Origin: Klebsormidium nitens
Lineage: Eukaryota > Streptophyta > Klebsormidiophyceae > Klebsormidiales > Klebsormidiaceae
Assembly: GCA_000708835.1 (NCBI GenBank)
Contig: DF237253.1
Location: 38,883-102,882 of the forward strand
Direction: 5' to 3'
Length of the DNA stretch: 64,000 nucleotides
Shown here in pieces: positions 11,352 to 25,200 of this stretch. Positions within the stretch are counted from its first letter, which is position 1, and each line of letters starts with the position of its first letter. The notes beneath the pieces were generated by a model. It was not told the origin of the DNA. It saw only the letters and a program-made list of their open reading frames with translations, and did not search any database. Position numbers and translations under genes: made by a program.

Positions 11352-13231
11352 GCTGCTCGGCTTCTGTGAAACTTCTAATTTGCAAATGCAAGTCTGCAAT
11401 CCGGCTTGAATTGCGAAACTCCACCAGGATCCTGGCCCGCCAGCCCCGCCGCCAGCTAAACTATTGAACTCTCAACAGAAAAGCGCATTAACCTACTATC
11501 AATCGGACGACGAAGGTCTCTGCAAACACGCCAGGAAGTCTTTCAAGATTCACTGCCTATAGATGCAGGCATCCGCATCTATAGGCGGCTTGCACGGCGC
11601 CCGCACGGCGCAACGCGGCCGCGCTTATTGGTCCCAGGTAGGAGCCCTAAGGGTTTCTGGGTTTGGCCATACGCCGCGATTATGCTGCCCCCGAAACCCG
11701 CGCGCGCGCTGCTGCTTTCTCAAGAGATTTCGCCAGGGGGGGGGTGCTCTTTCCCCGGTTGGGACCCCTGATTTGTTGTTTATCTTCATAGGCCAGGGGG
11801 AATGCTCACATGAATCAAATGCAGATTGCAGCCTGCGCCTTTTCACCAAGCCTCCATTGCACCAAAAGCCAGCGCTTGCGGTATAAGATGTGGACGGCTT
11901 CTGTCTTTCAAGGCATCTGGATTGATGCATCATCTTGGTAGGTATGTGGTTGGCATCTCTTTCTTTCGCAGCCGGGGTTCATGCGATTTACTTTGTAAAG
12001 AGCAAAGGAATGCTCAAGGTGCCTTTCAGGCAAGGAACCAGTCCTCTCCTAAACTTGTGGATCACAAGTCTGAAAGGTTCCGTAGTGTGCCCTCCTTTGT
12101 TCTCTACCTAGGACGGATGAGACTTCTTGGACCTTGTTGATGTAGCTCTGTTTAGAAGAGGATGGATAGCTTTGTCTGCGGGCACTGCAAGCGGGAGCAG
12201 AATCTGGAGGATGCCGGGGGCTCAGGGGTCTGCACTTGCACAAATTGTGGAGCATTATTGCAAGGTAAATTACTTGAGACTTCATTGCAGCCTTTGCGTC
12301 TTCATTGGCTCTATTGATGCCCGCTGAGTGGTAAAGTTCTCCGCGTGCAGACACAATGCACTTGAAACCTGAAGAAAGACTCATTGTCCAGAGTGTCATA
12401 TTGGTTCTATTGTGAGACCCCAACAGGAGAACCTCTCAACTCTTCTGTCCAGCATCTTACCTGAGCAAAAAGTAAAACTTTTAGCTGGACTTTGTGAGTC
12501 ATGTAAAAGCAAGTCCAAGGAATGGGTGAAAGTGCCCTTTCTTGAGTGTACTGCAATTGCCTTGCTACTATTAGATCTGATAGCTACTGCAGGTTGCCTC
12601 CTTGGAACGCACCGCTCAATCTTAACCAATTTCCTGCTTGAAAGCATGGATAGTTGAATGCACTCACGTGTTCATAGAAGGTTTCTTTTTTGTAGTATCC
12701 GAGTGCCGTTAAGCACTGCAGCCGTCTTGGGTTTCTCCCAAGTCATTTGCAGTCTGCACACTGTTGCCAGGTATCAAACATCTGTGGTCGACCTTGGGGA
12801 ATCCTTCTTAGTAGCTGGACGATCTTCGACGCCTGATCTCAGAATTTTCACGACTTGTGAGATCAGCATGCTTCTTTGAACTTGCGATGCTTCGAGTTTT
12901 CCACACCACTTAGGACAGTGCCGGAATAGTCACCTCATTCCCCATCGAATCAGGTTCTGTGTAGAGAAGACTGGGCCTCTCAGAGTGGTACCAATCTATT
13001 GCTCATGCCAGGAGGGACGCATTGATAGCTGAGGAACTTCCTGCGCAACGCTATTTTGCTCCTTTTGTGCTCCTATTTTCAACGCCAATGTTTGCTTCAA
13101 CCACTTAGCCTTTTGCTTGGCCCCTAGCCTTGTGCAATCCAAGTCTGGTTGTTCTCTTCCGGTGAACGCCCGACTCATTGAGAAGACAGCTCGAAGAGTG
13201 CAAACTGCCGATCTTGCTCGCTTCCTTGCAG
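11352..13231. other. Divergent intergenic / 5' region between the F-box and XLG genes
   Basis: The two genes point away from each other, so this 1.9 kb should hold both promoters and the 5' leader of XLG, including an upstream XLG exon if the exon at 13232 is internal. I see no clear TATA box or start exon. A perfect 12-bp hairpin lies at 11555-11586, followed by a GC-rich stretch to about 11620. Short open frames on both strands do not resemble known domains. Confidence 0.4.
11555..11586. repeat. Perfect 12-bp hairpin palindrome
   Basis: GCCTATAGATGC and its exact reverse complement GCATCTATAGGC are separated by an 8-base loop. It lies about 200 bp upstream of the F-box start, in the shared divergent promoter region. 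It could be a regulatory palindrome or a mobile-element scar; nothing here separates these. Confidence 0.8.
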
Positions 13232-16200
13232 TGCCCAGTCTCCAAGTTCTCTACCGCTCGGCCCTTCCTCCCGTCGCTCAAATCCTGGAGGCCCCAAAAC
13301 CCGGGTCTCCTTCCATCCCCCCAACAACAAGTCCTAAGCACACGGGTGACACTGCGGAAAACAGGGCCTCCCAGTCTGGGGTGGTATCAAGTCGCCCGGT
13401 CCCGCTTCAGCCTAGGTCTGCCGCGCCCCAGAGCGTCGACAGGCGGCTTCAGGAGGAGATGGAAGCTTATCAGCCCAAGGCTACACACTCCCTTTCGCGG
13501 AGCAGTTTGTTTGCAAACGCCCCCACAAGTCCAATCCGCGCCAACAGTGTGAAGACTGTTGACATCTCTGGGGGTTCTCTTTTGCGAGCGCCTCTGGGCC
13601 GGGGGGTGCAAAACGTGGGTATTTCGGGGGACTCCGTTTCACCGAAATCTCCAGAGGGGCAGGAGAGAACGTCGCTAAGCAGCCCTGAAACAACGTCAGT
13701 CAGCCTCTCCTTCGGACCGAAGCTTCTCCTGCTCCCCGGAAGCGGAAGAGCTTCCATACCCCCCTCAACGATGGAAAAGCCCGCCGCTGATGTCACAGGG
13801 GGGGCTCAAGAAGTGGTCTCTGCTGCGGGTTCGCCTAGCTGTGAATCAGTTGGGCCAACATCCGGCGCTGGGATCGTTTCCCACCGACGAGCTCCGTCCA
13901 CCGATTCGGACGGGTCTTCCGCTTCTTCCAGGAGACTGCGGGCCTTCTCTGCGAAACCGGTGACGGAGTCAGACCTCCCCCCTGGAGTGAACATCTATGT
14001 TGCGCAACCGGTTGTTCCTGACGGGAGCGAGGACGACATGCCGGAGTTCTGGGCCAAGCCTGCAGAACCCCCCCCAGGTCCACAGGGAAACCTTCCCCCC
14101 GGAACACACGTTTTTATCGCGCAGCCGTATGTCCCTGGGAAAACCGAGGACAAGGCTACTGAGGGCAGACCCGCAAATCCTGCACCCCCCCTTGATTCTT
14201 GGTCCAAATCCCCCCCCAGCACAAACTCCATTGAACCGTCCCCGTATGCCTCCAGTCAATACACAGACACGGCGCGAGAGACGGGCCCCCCAGAGCCTGC
14301 CCCCCCGTTTGATCAGCTGGTAGAGCTCCCCCCTGCAGCGAGCGTCTATGGTGCGCAACCCTTGGTCGACAACAAGGAGAAGACGCTGGAGGCTTGGGTG
14401 AAACCTGCAGCTCCCGACCCTGGTTTCCAGGCAAACTCCGACCCTGGTTCCTCGTTAAACCCTGACCCAGGTATCTGGACACATACTGACGCAGGTTTCC
14501 AGGCAAGCTCTGACCCCTGGAGCGAAGTAGGGGCGGAGAAGGTTTGGGAGGGCGACGTGCTCCGGATTTCGGGTGCCAGCGGTGCGAAGGCGAAGAGCAA
14601 AGAGGAGCCGGCAAAACCTCCCTTTCAAGCTGCCCATGTTCCTGTGGGACCCATAAGCCCCCCGGAGCGAGACTCGCAGCTTGAAACCCAAAGAACGCCC
14701 CCCATCTTTGACGAGCCACAAGTGCCACCCGAAACGGAGATTCCAATCGGGACTGACAGAGCGGAGCCCGTTGTGCCGCTAAGCCTCCGGCGAGTGAACT
14801 TAGGCCGTAACTCGGGGGGGGAGGATTCAGGCGTCCCGACCACCCCCCCAACGGGATCCGGCGCCCCTACAGTGAGCCCCACAATCCAGAGAGCGATGCT
14901 CGAGTATCAGAAGATGAAGGCGCTTTTAATGGGGGGTAAAAGCAAGTCCGATCCGCCGAGGGGGGTTCAGGATACCACAGCATCGGACCGGGGGGGGTCG
15001 GAAGCCGAAGAGGGGGCAGGGTCTGATCAGGAAGTGTTTGAGGAAATTGATTTGGACGAGGGGGGTGGGTCTAAGGCGGAAGCGGAAGCGGGGGGCTTTA
15101 AGTCGGGGCTGAAAAAGTGGGCGTCTGGAATGGAGGGACTCTTGCGTGGGGTGTCGGTTGGAAAGGGTTCCGACAAGAGTGATACAGACCAGAGTCAGGA
15201 TGATCTACGCGGAGGGGGGGTCCTTAAGAAAGCGGGTTCGTGGGGGTGGGAAGAGGAGCGAGCGGTCGGTTCAGACAGCCTGCCTGTTGCAGAAAAAAAG
15301 AGTGTAAGCAAAGAGGGGGAGAATCAAACGACGATTGAGAGGGGAGAGTCGACGGTTGGAGAAGGAAAGAGTGTGCGGAAAGCGGGGGAGGATCGGACAA
15401 CCATCGAGGAGGGAGGCTCGGTCGGAAGGACGGGGAGGGGGGCAGAGATACTTGTTCCCAAAGGAGTGGAAATCGCGATCGGTGAAGCGAAAGCACGGAG
15501 CGATGTCCCGGCACCTATTAGGAGGGCAGTTTCGGAACCGGTGGCTTTGGAAGGGGGGGGTCCTGGAAGCAGCAGTCTGAGGGGGGTGGGCAGACAAGCT
15601 AGCTCAGGAAATATGATCGGTGAGGAGAAGAGTTTCAAGCAGGTAGGGACCGGAGCCAACAGCGGCAGAAACCTCGTCGCAATGGGGGGGTCCGGAAGCG
15701 GGAGTTTCAGGGGGGGGGCGGAGGTGAGCCGCAGTGGGAATTACGGCAGCACCAGCAGCTTGGGTGCGTGGAGCGATGACTCGGAGTGTGAATACGTTCG
15801 CACGGTGGAAAGAGTTCCGTTGGAAGAAGGGGGGTATGTGATTCGGGCTGTGATGAAGAAGGTTCCAAGAAGCGGACAATCATCGCCGCATCCCGGCGGG
15901 AGCCGGGGCGCAAGTCCGGAACCCGCTGGAGACAACCGGCAGAGTGACGTGGCACCCGCTGCGAAAGGTCTGCAAAGTGACGTTGCACCCGCCGAGAGAG
16001 CTTCGCGGAGTGAGGTGGCTCCCGTTGAGAAAAGTGGGCGGAGTGACGTCACATCTGCTGGCAAAGGGTCGGGGAATACGGTCGCACCTTCTCGGGGAGG
16101 CTTGGGAAGTGACGTGGCACCTGCCGGCAAAGGGTTCCGGAGTGACGTGGCACCGTCAGGGCAGGGCTTGAGCGGGGAGGAGGGACTTCCGATTGGCGTG

Positions 16201-19200
16201 AGGGAGGATACGGAGAACCGGCAGTCACCGGGCGTAGTAAGAGACGGCGTGGGAACTAGAGAGGGGCCAGAGCCCAGCGGAAGGGTCTCAGAACGGGACG
16301 GGGCAAGTCGGAAAGTTTCGAGGGATCGGAAGCATTCAGAACCCAAGCAATCAGAACCGGAAGCGAAACTAGAAGGGACTGTTAGGGCTTCGGCAGGTGC
16401 AGAGTCCAACAGCGGGATTGTGGAGACGAGTAGCAGTGTGGAGAAACTTTTGGAGAGGGACGGACTGTCCGGAGTGGTATCTGGGGCTGGAGAGGGAGTG
16501 AAGAATTCGGATAACGGAGTGGTCCCGAAACGGCAGGGGGACTTTGCAGACGGAGAAGGAAATGCGGAAAAGGAAACGGCCAAGGCTGAGTCGTTTCTCC
16601 CCACGACAAACCTAAGAAACCAGTCGTTGGAGGACAAAACTCTTGTTCGTGGGGGTTCGCAGCCGGCTCATAAAACGGGCACACTGACCACTGACGACCC
16701 CCTTAGGACGGGGCCAGAGCGCACAGCCAGTGCGCCCCTTACGGAGTCCGTGACGTCAGCGGAAGCGAAGATTGCGTCATCCAGGCGGCCGGGAAAGTTT
16801 CCCGGGCTGTCACGGATTGCGGTTCCGCCCCCAGCGGAGCGGACGGAACCTTCCGCCGAGACGCCGAAAGTGATGTCAGCGAGAACGAAGACGGTGCGGC
16901 CGGAGATGCGGACCGGTGCGCCTAGTGCAGCGGAAGCGGGTACTACAGCGTCCCCAGGTAAGGAAATTTTGGCTTGTCACGCTTGTTGGATTCGCTCCTT
17001 TTTCAAAAACATTGGTTCTGATACATCATTTTCCTTGATTATTTTGTAAATTAGAGGAAGACATTGGGTTCTGACCTCAGGTTTTCTTTCGGGCTAGCTT
17101 GCGCTCGTGAGCGGTTGAAGCGATCACCGCTCTGGAGTTGCTCAATACAGTTTCTTTGTGAACGGAGTCGTTCGGATAACGACGAGGTTCAAGAAGAGCT
17201 GCGTTATCCTCAAAGTGCGTGCGAGACCTAGTGCATGATACTATTTCAACCCGTTCAAGTGTCTTACCAGGATTTACATCAAAGTCAATCTGCTTCCGAG
17301 ACATGCGGGGTGTTAAAGCCTGTTCCATCAACGCCGTTTATGTTGATTTTTTTCTTATCGACACTCTCTCTTTTTGGTGCTCAAAACCTTCGAACCTGCT
17401 TTCTTCCATTTCCTGACTTTACAAGGCTCCAAACGATTGTGTGTAGATGTCACGTTACGTTTTTCCTGCGAGAAGAACGTATTACGGGCATCCTCCTGGA
17501 TGATGCGTCGCACCTTCTGTACGTTGTTCTGTAGTGCTGACATAAGCAACCTGTTAATCTCCCTCCAGTTGTGACAACCGTTCCGTTGAAGTCCGACTCT
17601 CAACGGATCCACGGACCTGCCTTCGCCGTCTCCAAGCCTCCACCTCTCCCTAACCTAGCCCCTAACCTGGGAGCCTCGGCACCCCTACCACCCTCAAGAA
17701 CGCAACCTGTCTTCTCTGATAACGCCGGACGCTTTCCTCAGAAGACCGCCGCCATCTCTTCCCCCTCCGGCGCTTTCCCTCACGGCGATCTATACCCCTT
17801 CATCGGCTACGCCGGCGAACCCGATCTCAAACCTGCCTCTAACCTGCCGCTAAACCCGCCCGCTAACCCGCTTCCTAACCCCGCCCAAACGGAGAGCAAA
17901 CCTTTGGATGGGCCCCCTGTGTTTCCAGTGCGTCAGACACCCCCTTCGTCGCCAAAGCTGTCAATAAGCCCTCCGACTGACCACGTTCCCTGGACCGAAA
18001 AGGCCCTCAGCCCGACTGCTTCCGCCGAACTCCCCGTAACCAAGCTGGAGATCAAACCCCTACCGGCGGATAATAGCAAGGCGCTACAAACCTCTGGTTC
18101 TATTCTTCCAATTTTCGGAGGGGCACAGACGTCGGGTGTGAATGCGCCTTTGGACACCGCCTCAGGGCCTCCGTTGGAGCGTGCCGGTAGCAGTGGGGGC
18201 GCATTTACATCAGAGGGCCCTAAAAGGAGCGTGCGAAGTCGGCGGACGCCCTCCCGCACAAGCTCGCAGGAGATGACGTCACCGGAGTCAAGCGAGCCCA
18301 GCTCTCCTGCCCACCGGCGCTCGTCTGACAAAGCCCGGGCTGGTGTCAATACCCCCCCAAAGTTTCCCAGGGACTCCTCCGAAGGAGCCACCAGGTTCGC
18401 GAGCGTTCCTGGGCCCCCGGGTACGAATGCGGAGCGGAGAGGGAACGTTCTGACGTCAGCACAGCAAAGCGTCAGCAAAAGTGACCGGAAGCTTGCGAAA
18501 GGGACCTGGGCTCTCGGGGGCGCGGAGCTCGGGCCCCCGGGCGAGCACACGTTTTCGATGTGGTTGGACGAGGATAAAAAGCCGCCGGGATCGGCGAAGC
18601 GGGGGAGAGATGCGTCGGATTCTGGGGCTGCCTCGACGAGAGGTTCAGCAAAGCCAGTAAGGAACACACCCGCACCTGGGGCAGGCTACCGGGGGACGGT
18701 GGGAAAGGGCCCCAATGAAACCGGGGACTCTAGCCCGGGGCCCAAAGTGCACGGCCGGACTGACTCGGACCTCTCCGTTCGGACGTCCGAGTTCGAGGGG
18801 GGAATCTCGTCATTTGCGGGCAGCGAGACCAGCTTCGACTCCCCCCCCCACTCGCCTGAGCCGAAGCTGCCGGAATTCCACCCCCCCGAAAAGTTTGCGG
18901 CGTTGTTTGAGGGTCAGACAAATCAATCGGGGGGGCCGTCCAAGCCCCCTCGGAGCTCGCCAACCAGAGGCTCCCCGCCGCCGGGGTGGCCGTTCCCGTT
19001 GGTCGCCCAACCGCTACCGTCGGGCGCCCCACCAATACCACCATTTATCAAAGACCCCTCGTTCGGTGACGTACTCAAAGAGAGACGGGCTCTGAGTCCA
19101 GAACCGTCGGAAGAGCAGGAGAGGGCAACTAGGGAGGAGAGCGTTCCTTCGAACCTTCAATTCTGGCCATCGTGAGTGCCTTGATCTGTCTGTGTTTGTT

Positions 19201-22200
19201 TCTCGTAGTATACCCGATCAAGGTTTCTCCGTTTTGTTCCCCGCTTTTCATGAGCAACTTGCTCAGCGTCTAATGCTTTCCTTTGCTTGTGGGCTCATCT
19301 ATATTTGTGTTGCCCTCGGGATGGCTGCAATCTTGGTCTTAACCTAAGGCCCAAGATTAAAGGCAAGAGCCCAGATGGTCAAACCCAAGACCGAGTGCAA
19401 AAAGGGCAATGGGCATCGACGTTGAACATCTGCTGATCCGCCTGCCTCTCGTGATTGTTTGAGAGTCAAAAGTCTGCCAGTCATCCTCATAGCATCGCAT
19501 ATTGTAATTACTTCCGAGCCACGTTTTATCTCCGCTATCGTTTTGTAGGTCCATTCCTAGCCACCATGGCTCTCCTGACTATCAACATGCGTGTCCGCTC
19601 TAATCAATCCACGGGTCCAGGAGCCCAAGTGGTTCGCTCTGGTCCCCAAATAGTGACTAGGCTCATTGATGTATGCATTTTCTGTCGCCCCCTTTGAACG
19701 CCCACGTCCAACCTTGCAGGAACGGACCCCCCCAAAACGACGTCCCCACTCCTCCCATGCCAGGGCGGCCGTTGGCTCGTCCCCCGCTCCGCGCCTCCGA
19801 ACCTAACCCCACAAACCCTCAGCAATCGTACAACCCGCTCGTTCACCCCCCTGGTTTTCAACCCGCGGCCCTCATCATTCCTAACCCTGGGTTTACCCAA
19901 CCCGGTCCGAGAAGTCAGAGCTTCGCTTCCCAAAGCTCGACTCCCAGCCCTGATGTGCCCCCTGGTTATCGACCGGGTTTAGCGGAACCCTACTCCGGAA
20001 GCCCTGGGGTTAGAGACCCCGGTTTCAGAAACCCGCAGCTGAGCTTCGGGTCACAGAGCTCGGGGAATCAGTCACAGAATCCGGGTTATGCTAACCCGGA
20101 CCTTAACCGGCAGGATTCGTACGCTCGGAGTTTCGGGTCTCACAGTTCCGGCCTGGGGCAGAGTCCTGCTGCGATAGGAGGAACGCGGATGCAGTCGCAG
20201 GAGTCCATACGACGGAAAGGGCTGTGTTCGATGTGCGGGCAGAAGTCAAACAAGAAAGTGCAGGTAAGCGAAGCTCTGGAACACTTTGAATCTGCGTCGG
20301 TTGAGCGTCAGAGCCTGAGACTTTGGGTCTTGAAGAAGCTGGGCGTTCTGAGGACTGTTTCGTCGTGTGAAGGGTTATGAGGCGTTTCTTTGGTCTAAAG
20401 CTGTCCAGCCGTTGAGCCTTTTTGGCTCACAATTGCTCAAAGGGTTACACTGATCAGACTTCGGAGTTTGTGTCAAGGATAGACATGTCGGGTGAACACC
20501 TTGGTCGTTCCGAGGGATATTTGATTTCAAACAGTCACTCCGACGCATCTTGTGTTCATCAGATTTTATGTGTGGCACATTCCAGGAAGGACGATCCTCT
20601 GGAGCCAACAGATTGTGACCATCAGACTGCCTGTGCCCATCGAAAAGTCGCACGCTTTAAAAGATTGCTTGAACCCAATGTCCTTGTTTCAAGGCATATT
20701 TTTCATGTCGGACCGCTCTCCTAAAAGGCAACTCGGTTGTTTCGGCTGGTTTGGGTGGGTTCGAATGCGGAGCGCATCATTGTTTGGCTTAGCATTTTCA
20801 GTTTGTTCTTACCCAGCGGAATGAACTCATGATTCATGCTGCACACTATTCATAGATTCAAGACTCACCGAATTCTTCTTTGATTGCGCAGTGCCTTGTA
20901 TGCAACAAGAAGTACTGCGAGAGGTGTGTGGAACGCGCCATGGGATTCATGCCCGAGGGGCGGAAGTGCGTTGGTAAGCACACGTGTCCACTCTACGTTC
21001 GTTCATTGTTGTTTAAGACAGCTCGTTGAGCCGGGAACAAGCGGGGTCGGTCTAGAGGTTTTGCGGGGGCATAGCGTGCGGCATGATCATTTCCGGGCAT
21101 GGAACTGCCTCAGTGCGAACAGATACAAACCAAGGTAGCCTTACCCAAACAGAGAGTTGAGACTCATCGGGTAAGAGCGTGGTTTGCTGACCACATACTG
21201 CACATCTGAAGCATCCTGTTCAGATCTAGGGCTTATGAGGGCTGCCCGGTAGGCAAAGCCCACCCGGCCATACTTCAGGCGTCCAGGAATTCTCTTTCCT
21301 TTCTCCTGCGGTTTTGCTTCCATGAAGCTCTTTCTGATTTTGGTCACAGTCGATACAAATCAGAAGAACTACTCTGTTTTCGTAGAATTGAGTTGCGTGA
21401 AAAATGACGTTTTGACGACGCAAAACGGCCCTACCTCAAGCCGCCAAAGTTTTTTCTTTGCGGTTCGTCATCTGTAAGCCATCTCTTTCATCGATACTTG
21501 CTCCAACCATAGGATCAACTCAAAATACCATCTCTTGTTGATTCGATTGATCCAAGTCAATCGATAGATGCATGGCTTCTCCATATCAGGGAACTCCCGA
21601 TCGACAACGCGGACTGTCTCCAACTCAGGCCACACCGTTTCTCTATCTCTCCTCTCGTCTCGTCTCCTCCCTTCCATGAGCCAACTCATCGAATGATCAC
21701 ACTCAACTCCAGTCACAAAGCAATTCTTGTACTCTTATTGGAGTTCTGTGGGGTTAGATCGTGACGAAACAAATCGGCCCCAATTCGGAGGCTCGGACAG
21801 CACCTCCTTCTCGCTTCCCTCTTATCTTACAACTCCTCGGTCCTAGCAACCGAAAATTAACGATCGCGATGCTAAAGAGTACGGTGTGTGCTGCCCGTTT
21901 TCAGGCCGTGCCGGGATGCCTAACCACAAACCGAATCGGCCCCACCTTGTCTGCGACTCTCACTCCATCTTTTTGAATAGGTCACAACCAACTCGACTTT
22001 CAGATCGACTCTTGTGTTCTCATTTCTAGGCTGCGTGAAATTAAGTGTTGACAAAGCAACCAGCCGCACCTCAAGCCACCATTCGTCTCTTTCCTTCACG
22101 GCCTTTCCCCTGAAAGCCAATCTTTCCGTACTGGTCATAGGTGAAAGCAACTCAAAAGATCAGCACCAGTCGACGTTTTGGTTGGTTTGAATTTAATCAA

Positions 22201-25200
22201 GTATCGTTTCACTGGATGTGTGGAGTTGAAGATCGACGAAGCGAACCGGCCCGTCCTGACACCACCGCTCTTCCGATTCCCTCACGGGCATTCTCCTGAA
22301 GTCCGTCCTTCACCGGTCACGGACAAAACCGACTCAGAAGAGCAACACCAATTGACATTGTGATCGGTTTGAACAAAAGCATCTGTTGTTTTCTCAGGAT
22401 GCGTGGGTTTGAACATCGACGAAGCGAACCGGCCCCGCCTCTCTTCTCTTTCCCTCACGGTGATTTTTTAAAAGCTCAATCTCTCATTGGTCACAGATAG
22501 AAGCGTCTGGTTGGATTGATAAAAAAAAAAACATTTATTCTCTCAGGATGCGTCGGATTGAACATCGACGAAGCGAACCGACCCCACCTCGGTCGCTCGG
22601 ACAGCACCATTCCTGGACTGGCCAAAGACCGGACGTCCGAGATCCTGAAAGCGGAGCTGGTGTCGGTTGCTAACCTGGCGGGTTCCGAGCGGGTTGTGGT
22701 TAACCGGAAGCCGCTAACCCGGGAGGAGCTGGCCGCACTGTTCAATGCAGAGCGGCCTCCGCCCAGGATGGATCGCGGAAACTTTTGGTGAGTGGATTCT
22801 TTTCAACCGGTCGTGTATTTTATTTGTTCCGTAAAATCGACGCGGGTTATCGGTAACCGGAAGCCGTTAACCTGGAATGAGTTGGCTGGACTAACAAACG
22901 CGAAGCAGTTGCCGCCCAGGATGGACTGCGGAGACTTCTGGTAAGTGATTCTTATCAACCGGTCATGATTTTGCCTTGTTGTGAGAGAAAGATGTGGGTT
23001 ATCGCTAATCGAGCCGCTAACCCGAAATGAGCTGGCTACCCTAATTAATGCGGTTGCCGCCCAGGACGGATCGGGGGAACTTTTGGTAAGTCTCAGTTGT
23101 TGAATCTTGGACTGCAAGTTTTGGGCTTTCAGATGCACGCCTTCGTGCTTCTTAGTAGTTCGTCCCTCATCGTCACAACATTCAAGATGCCGACACTCTC
23201 TGCTTCTTGAAGATACGAGTTCGCCGCTTCAAACCCTTTACAATACCTCTTAAAAAGAGATGTGTAGGCCACCCTTGCCATTCTTGTCGAGATATGGAAT
23301 CAGCGTTAGCTTCAAGCGTTGCCACTAGTCGAGACATTTTGCAAGCGCTCCCTCATTTTTCAGAGACTCGACGAACTTTCGACATCCAATACAGCTTTCC
23401 TGGAACCCTTCTATCATCACAGCTCGATATGATGATCTTCGGAGCTCCTTACGAGATCGGAGGAGTGTCAATCAGCTTGTCGTGGTCCAGACTTTGAAGC
23501 GTCCGTTTCTACCGCATGCTCGAAAGAGAATCTTGTTGGAACGGATCCTGATTGTGACAATGTTCTCACAGGTACGATGCGCGGTCGGGGCTGTGGGGTA
23601 AGATGGGCCGCCCATTTGAGCGGATCGTTGCGCCGGGGCTCGAGGTGAGGTGGCAGCCTCTGATTGGTTCAGATTCCTTCTCTATGTGTGAGGATGTAAC
23701 CAAGCGGTCTGAAATCGATATTTGAATGTAGCCAGTGGCCTTTCTGTCCACGACTCTTTCCGGGCAGTCTGAATTGTTGCCTTGGGTCTTATGTAATGTT
23801 TTGTGGTCTTGGATCGGTGCGACTTTGGCCCCGCATAGTGTTCTGTGTCCTTCGGTCGCCAGTTACAAAGCCCGTATGTGGATTCGGTGCTTGCAATCTT
23901 TCTTCAGAGAATATGTCGACCCCTTACCCTTCGACACAATCGCGTGTGCGACTGCAAAGGTGGATACTCGGCAAACGCGCAGAATTATCGAATAACTCTG
24001 GTCCGCTGAAGGCGTTTAGGGTAGGCGAAGTTCCCTTCTACCGAGAAGGATCGGTCTGGAAAAGGCAAGGGTTATAGCTTTGAACCTCTCCGAAAAGGCT
24101 AGCGGTTCAAACGCAAAGGTGCCTTGAAGGTGTCAATCTGGAAGGAGCAAAGATGTTCACTATGAGGCTCTTGGAGAGCGCCAGCGCTTCAAATGCACCG
24201 ACCCGCCAGTAATCAATATGGAAGAAGCAAAGGTTTAGGGGAGGCGAAGCTTCTCTTCTATCGAGAAGAAGAGGCAAGGGTCATCACTTTGAAGCTCGCC
24301 GAAAACGCCGGCGGTTCAAACGCAACGATGCCTTAAAGTGTCTCGCTGGAAGAAGCAAAGATCTTCACTACGACGCTCTCCACAAACGCCAGCGCTTTGT
24401 ACGCCCTACAGGTCGGGGGCCCCTTACCCCAGGACGCAAGCAGCGGCTCCACCCGGGTTTACCTCAACGGACGGGAGCTGGGTAAGCGAGAGTTGCGGCT
24501 GTTCAAGTTTGCCGGCGCGAAGCTGAAGTCGAACAAGCGGATCTGGCTGGACGCAGACGGAGCGTATGGAGAGGAAGGGGGTCCGGCGAAGGGCAACATG
24601 TGGGAGCTGGTAAGGGAAGAAAGAGTAAACATGTTTATCCTGAGTTCGTTGTTTTGGCGAAAGGTGCCAGTCAATCCAGAAAAAGCTACATAAAGCTGGA
24701 AAGGTCTCCAGAATTGCAGAAGTCCGCACGTGCTGCAGCAATTTTGTGCATAGAGCTTTGATTCTGTCAGCACTTTATGTTGTTTCAACTGCAACGTCAG
24801 TCATCTGCTCGTCAAAATCAGCAACTGCTGATAACAATTGAAACTCTAGAAGGCGTCCAATGAAGGGTAATAAGTGGAAGCGGGCGAGGATTACTTAAAC
24901 CTGAACATCTCGATCCCCAGTTTGTAGATCTGTGAAACTCTAAAAGGCGTCCAATGAAGGGCAATATGTGGGAGCTGGTGCCGATTCCTAAAAGCCTGCA
25001 ACGAGTCACCCGAATTCATCTGGCCTTGCCGACTAGCTGTACCTGCTGGACATACGTATTTCCGCTCTTAAGAAATTACAAATGCCTCTAGTCAGCCGGC
25101 TCCAAAGAGCGGTGATCGATTGATTTATCACATTAACGGCCGTATGTTGCACGTCGTTTAAATCTGTGATGACTCACTTGTACCACGGAACTTGCTTCAC

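Noticed and set aside
12412-12657. 81-codon plus-strand frame upstream of XLG considered as its first exon
   Set aside because: It begins with GTG rather than ATG, ends in a stop without a donor that would join 13232 in phase, and has no XLG-like sequence.
15741-16637. 298-codon open frame on the minus strand opposite the first large XLG exon
   Set aside because: The plus strand carries the in-phase XLG frame with 11-residue repeats. The antisense frame is open because the G-rich, purine-biased exon lacks antisense stops. Other minus-strand frames at 13.4-15.9 and 17.9-19.0 kb are the same.
22028-22546. CRISPR-like spacing of repeats
   Set aside because: Unit lengths vary, the copies decay progressively, and they match an adjacent eukaryotic exon edge. 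No cas genes and the wrong kind of organism.
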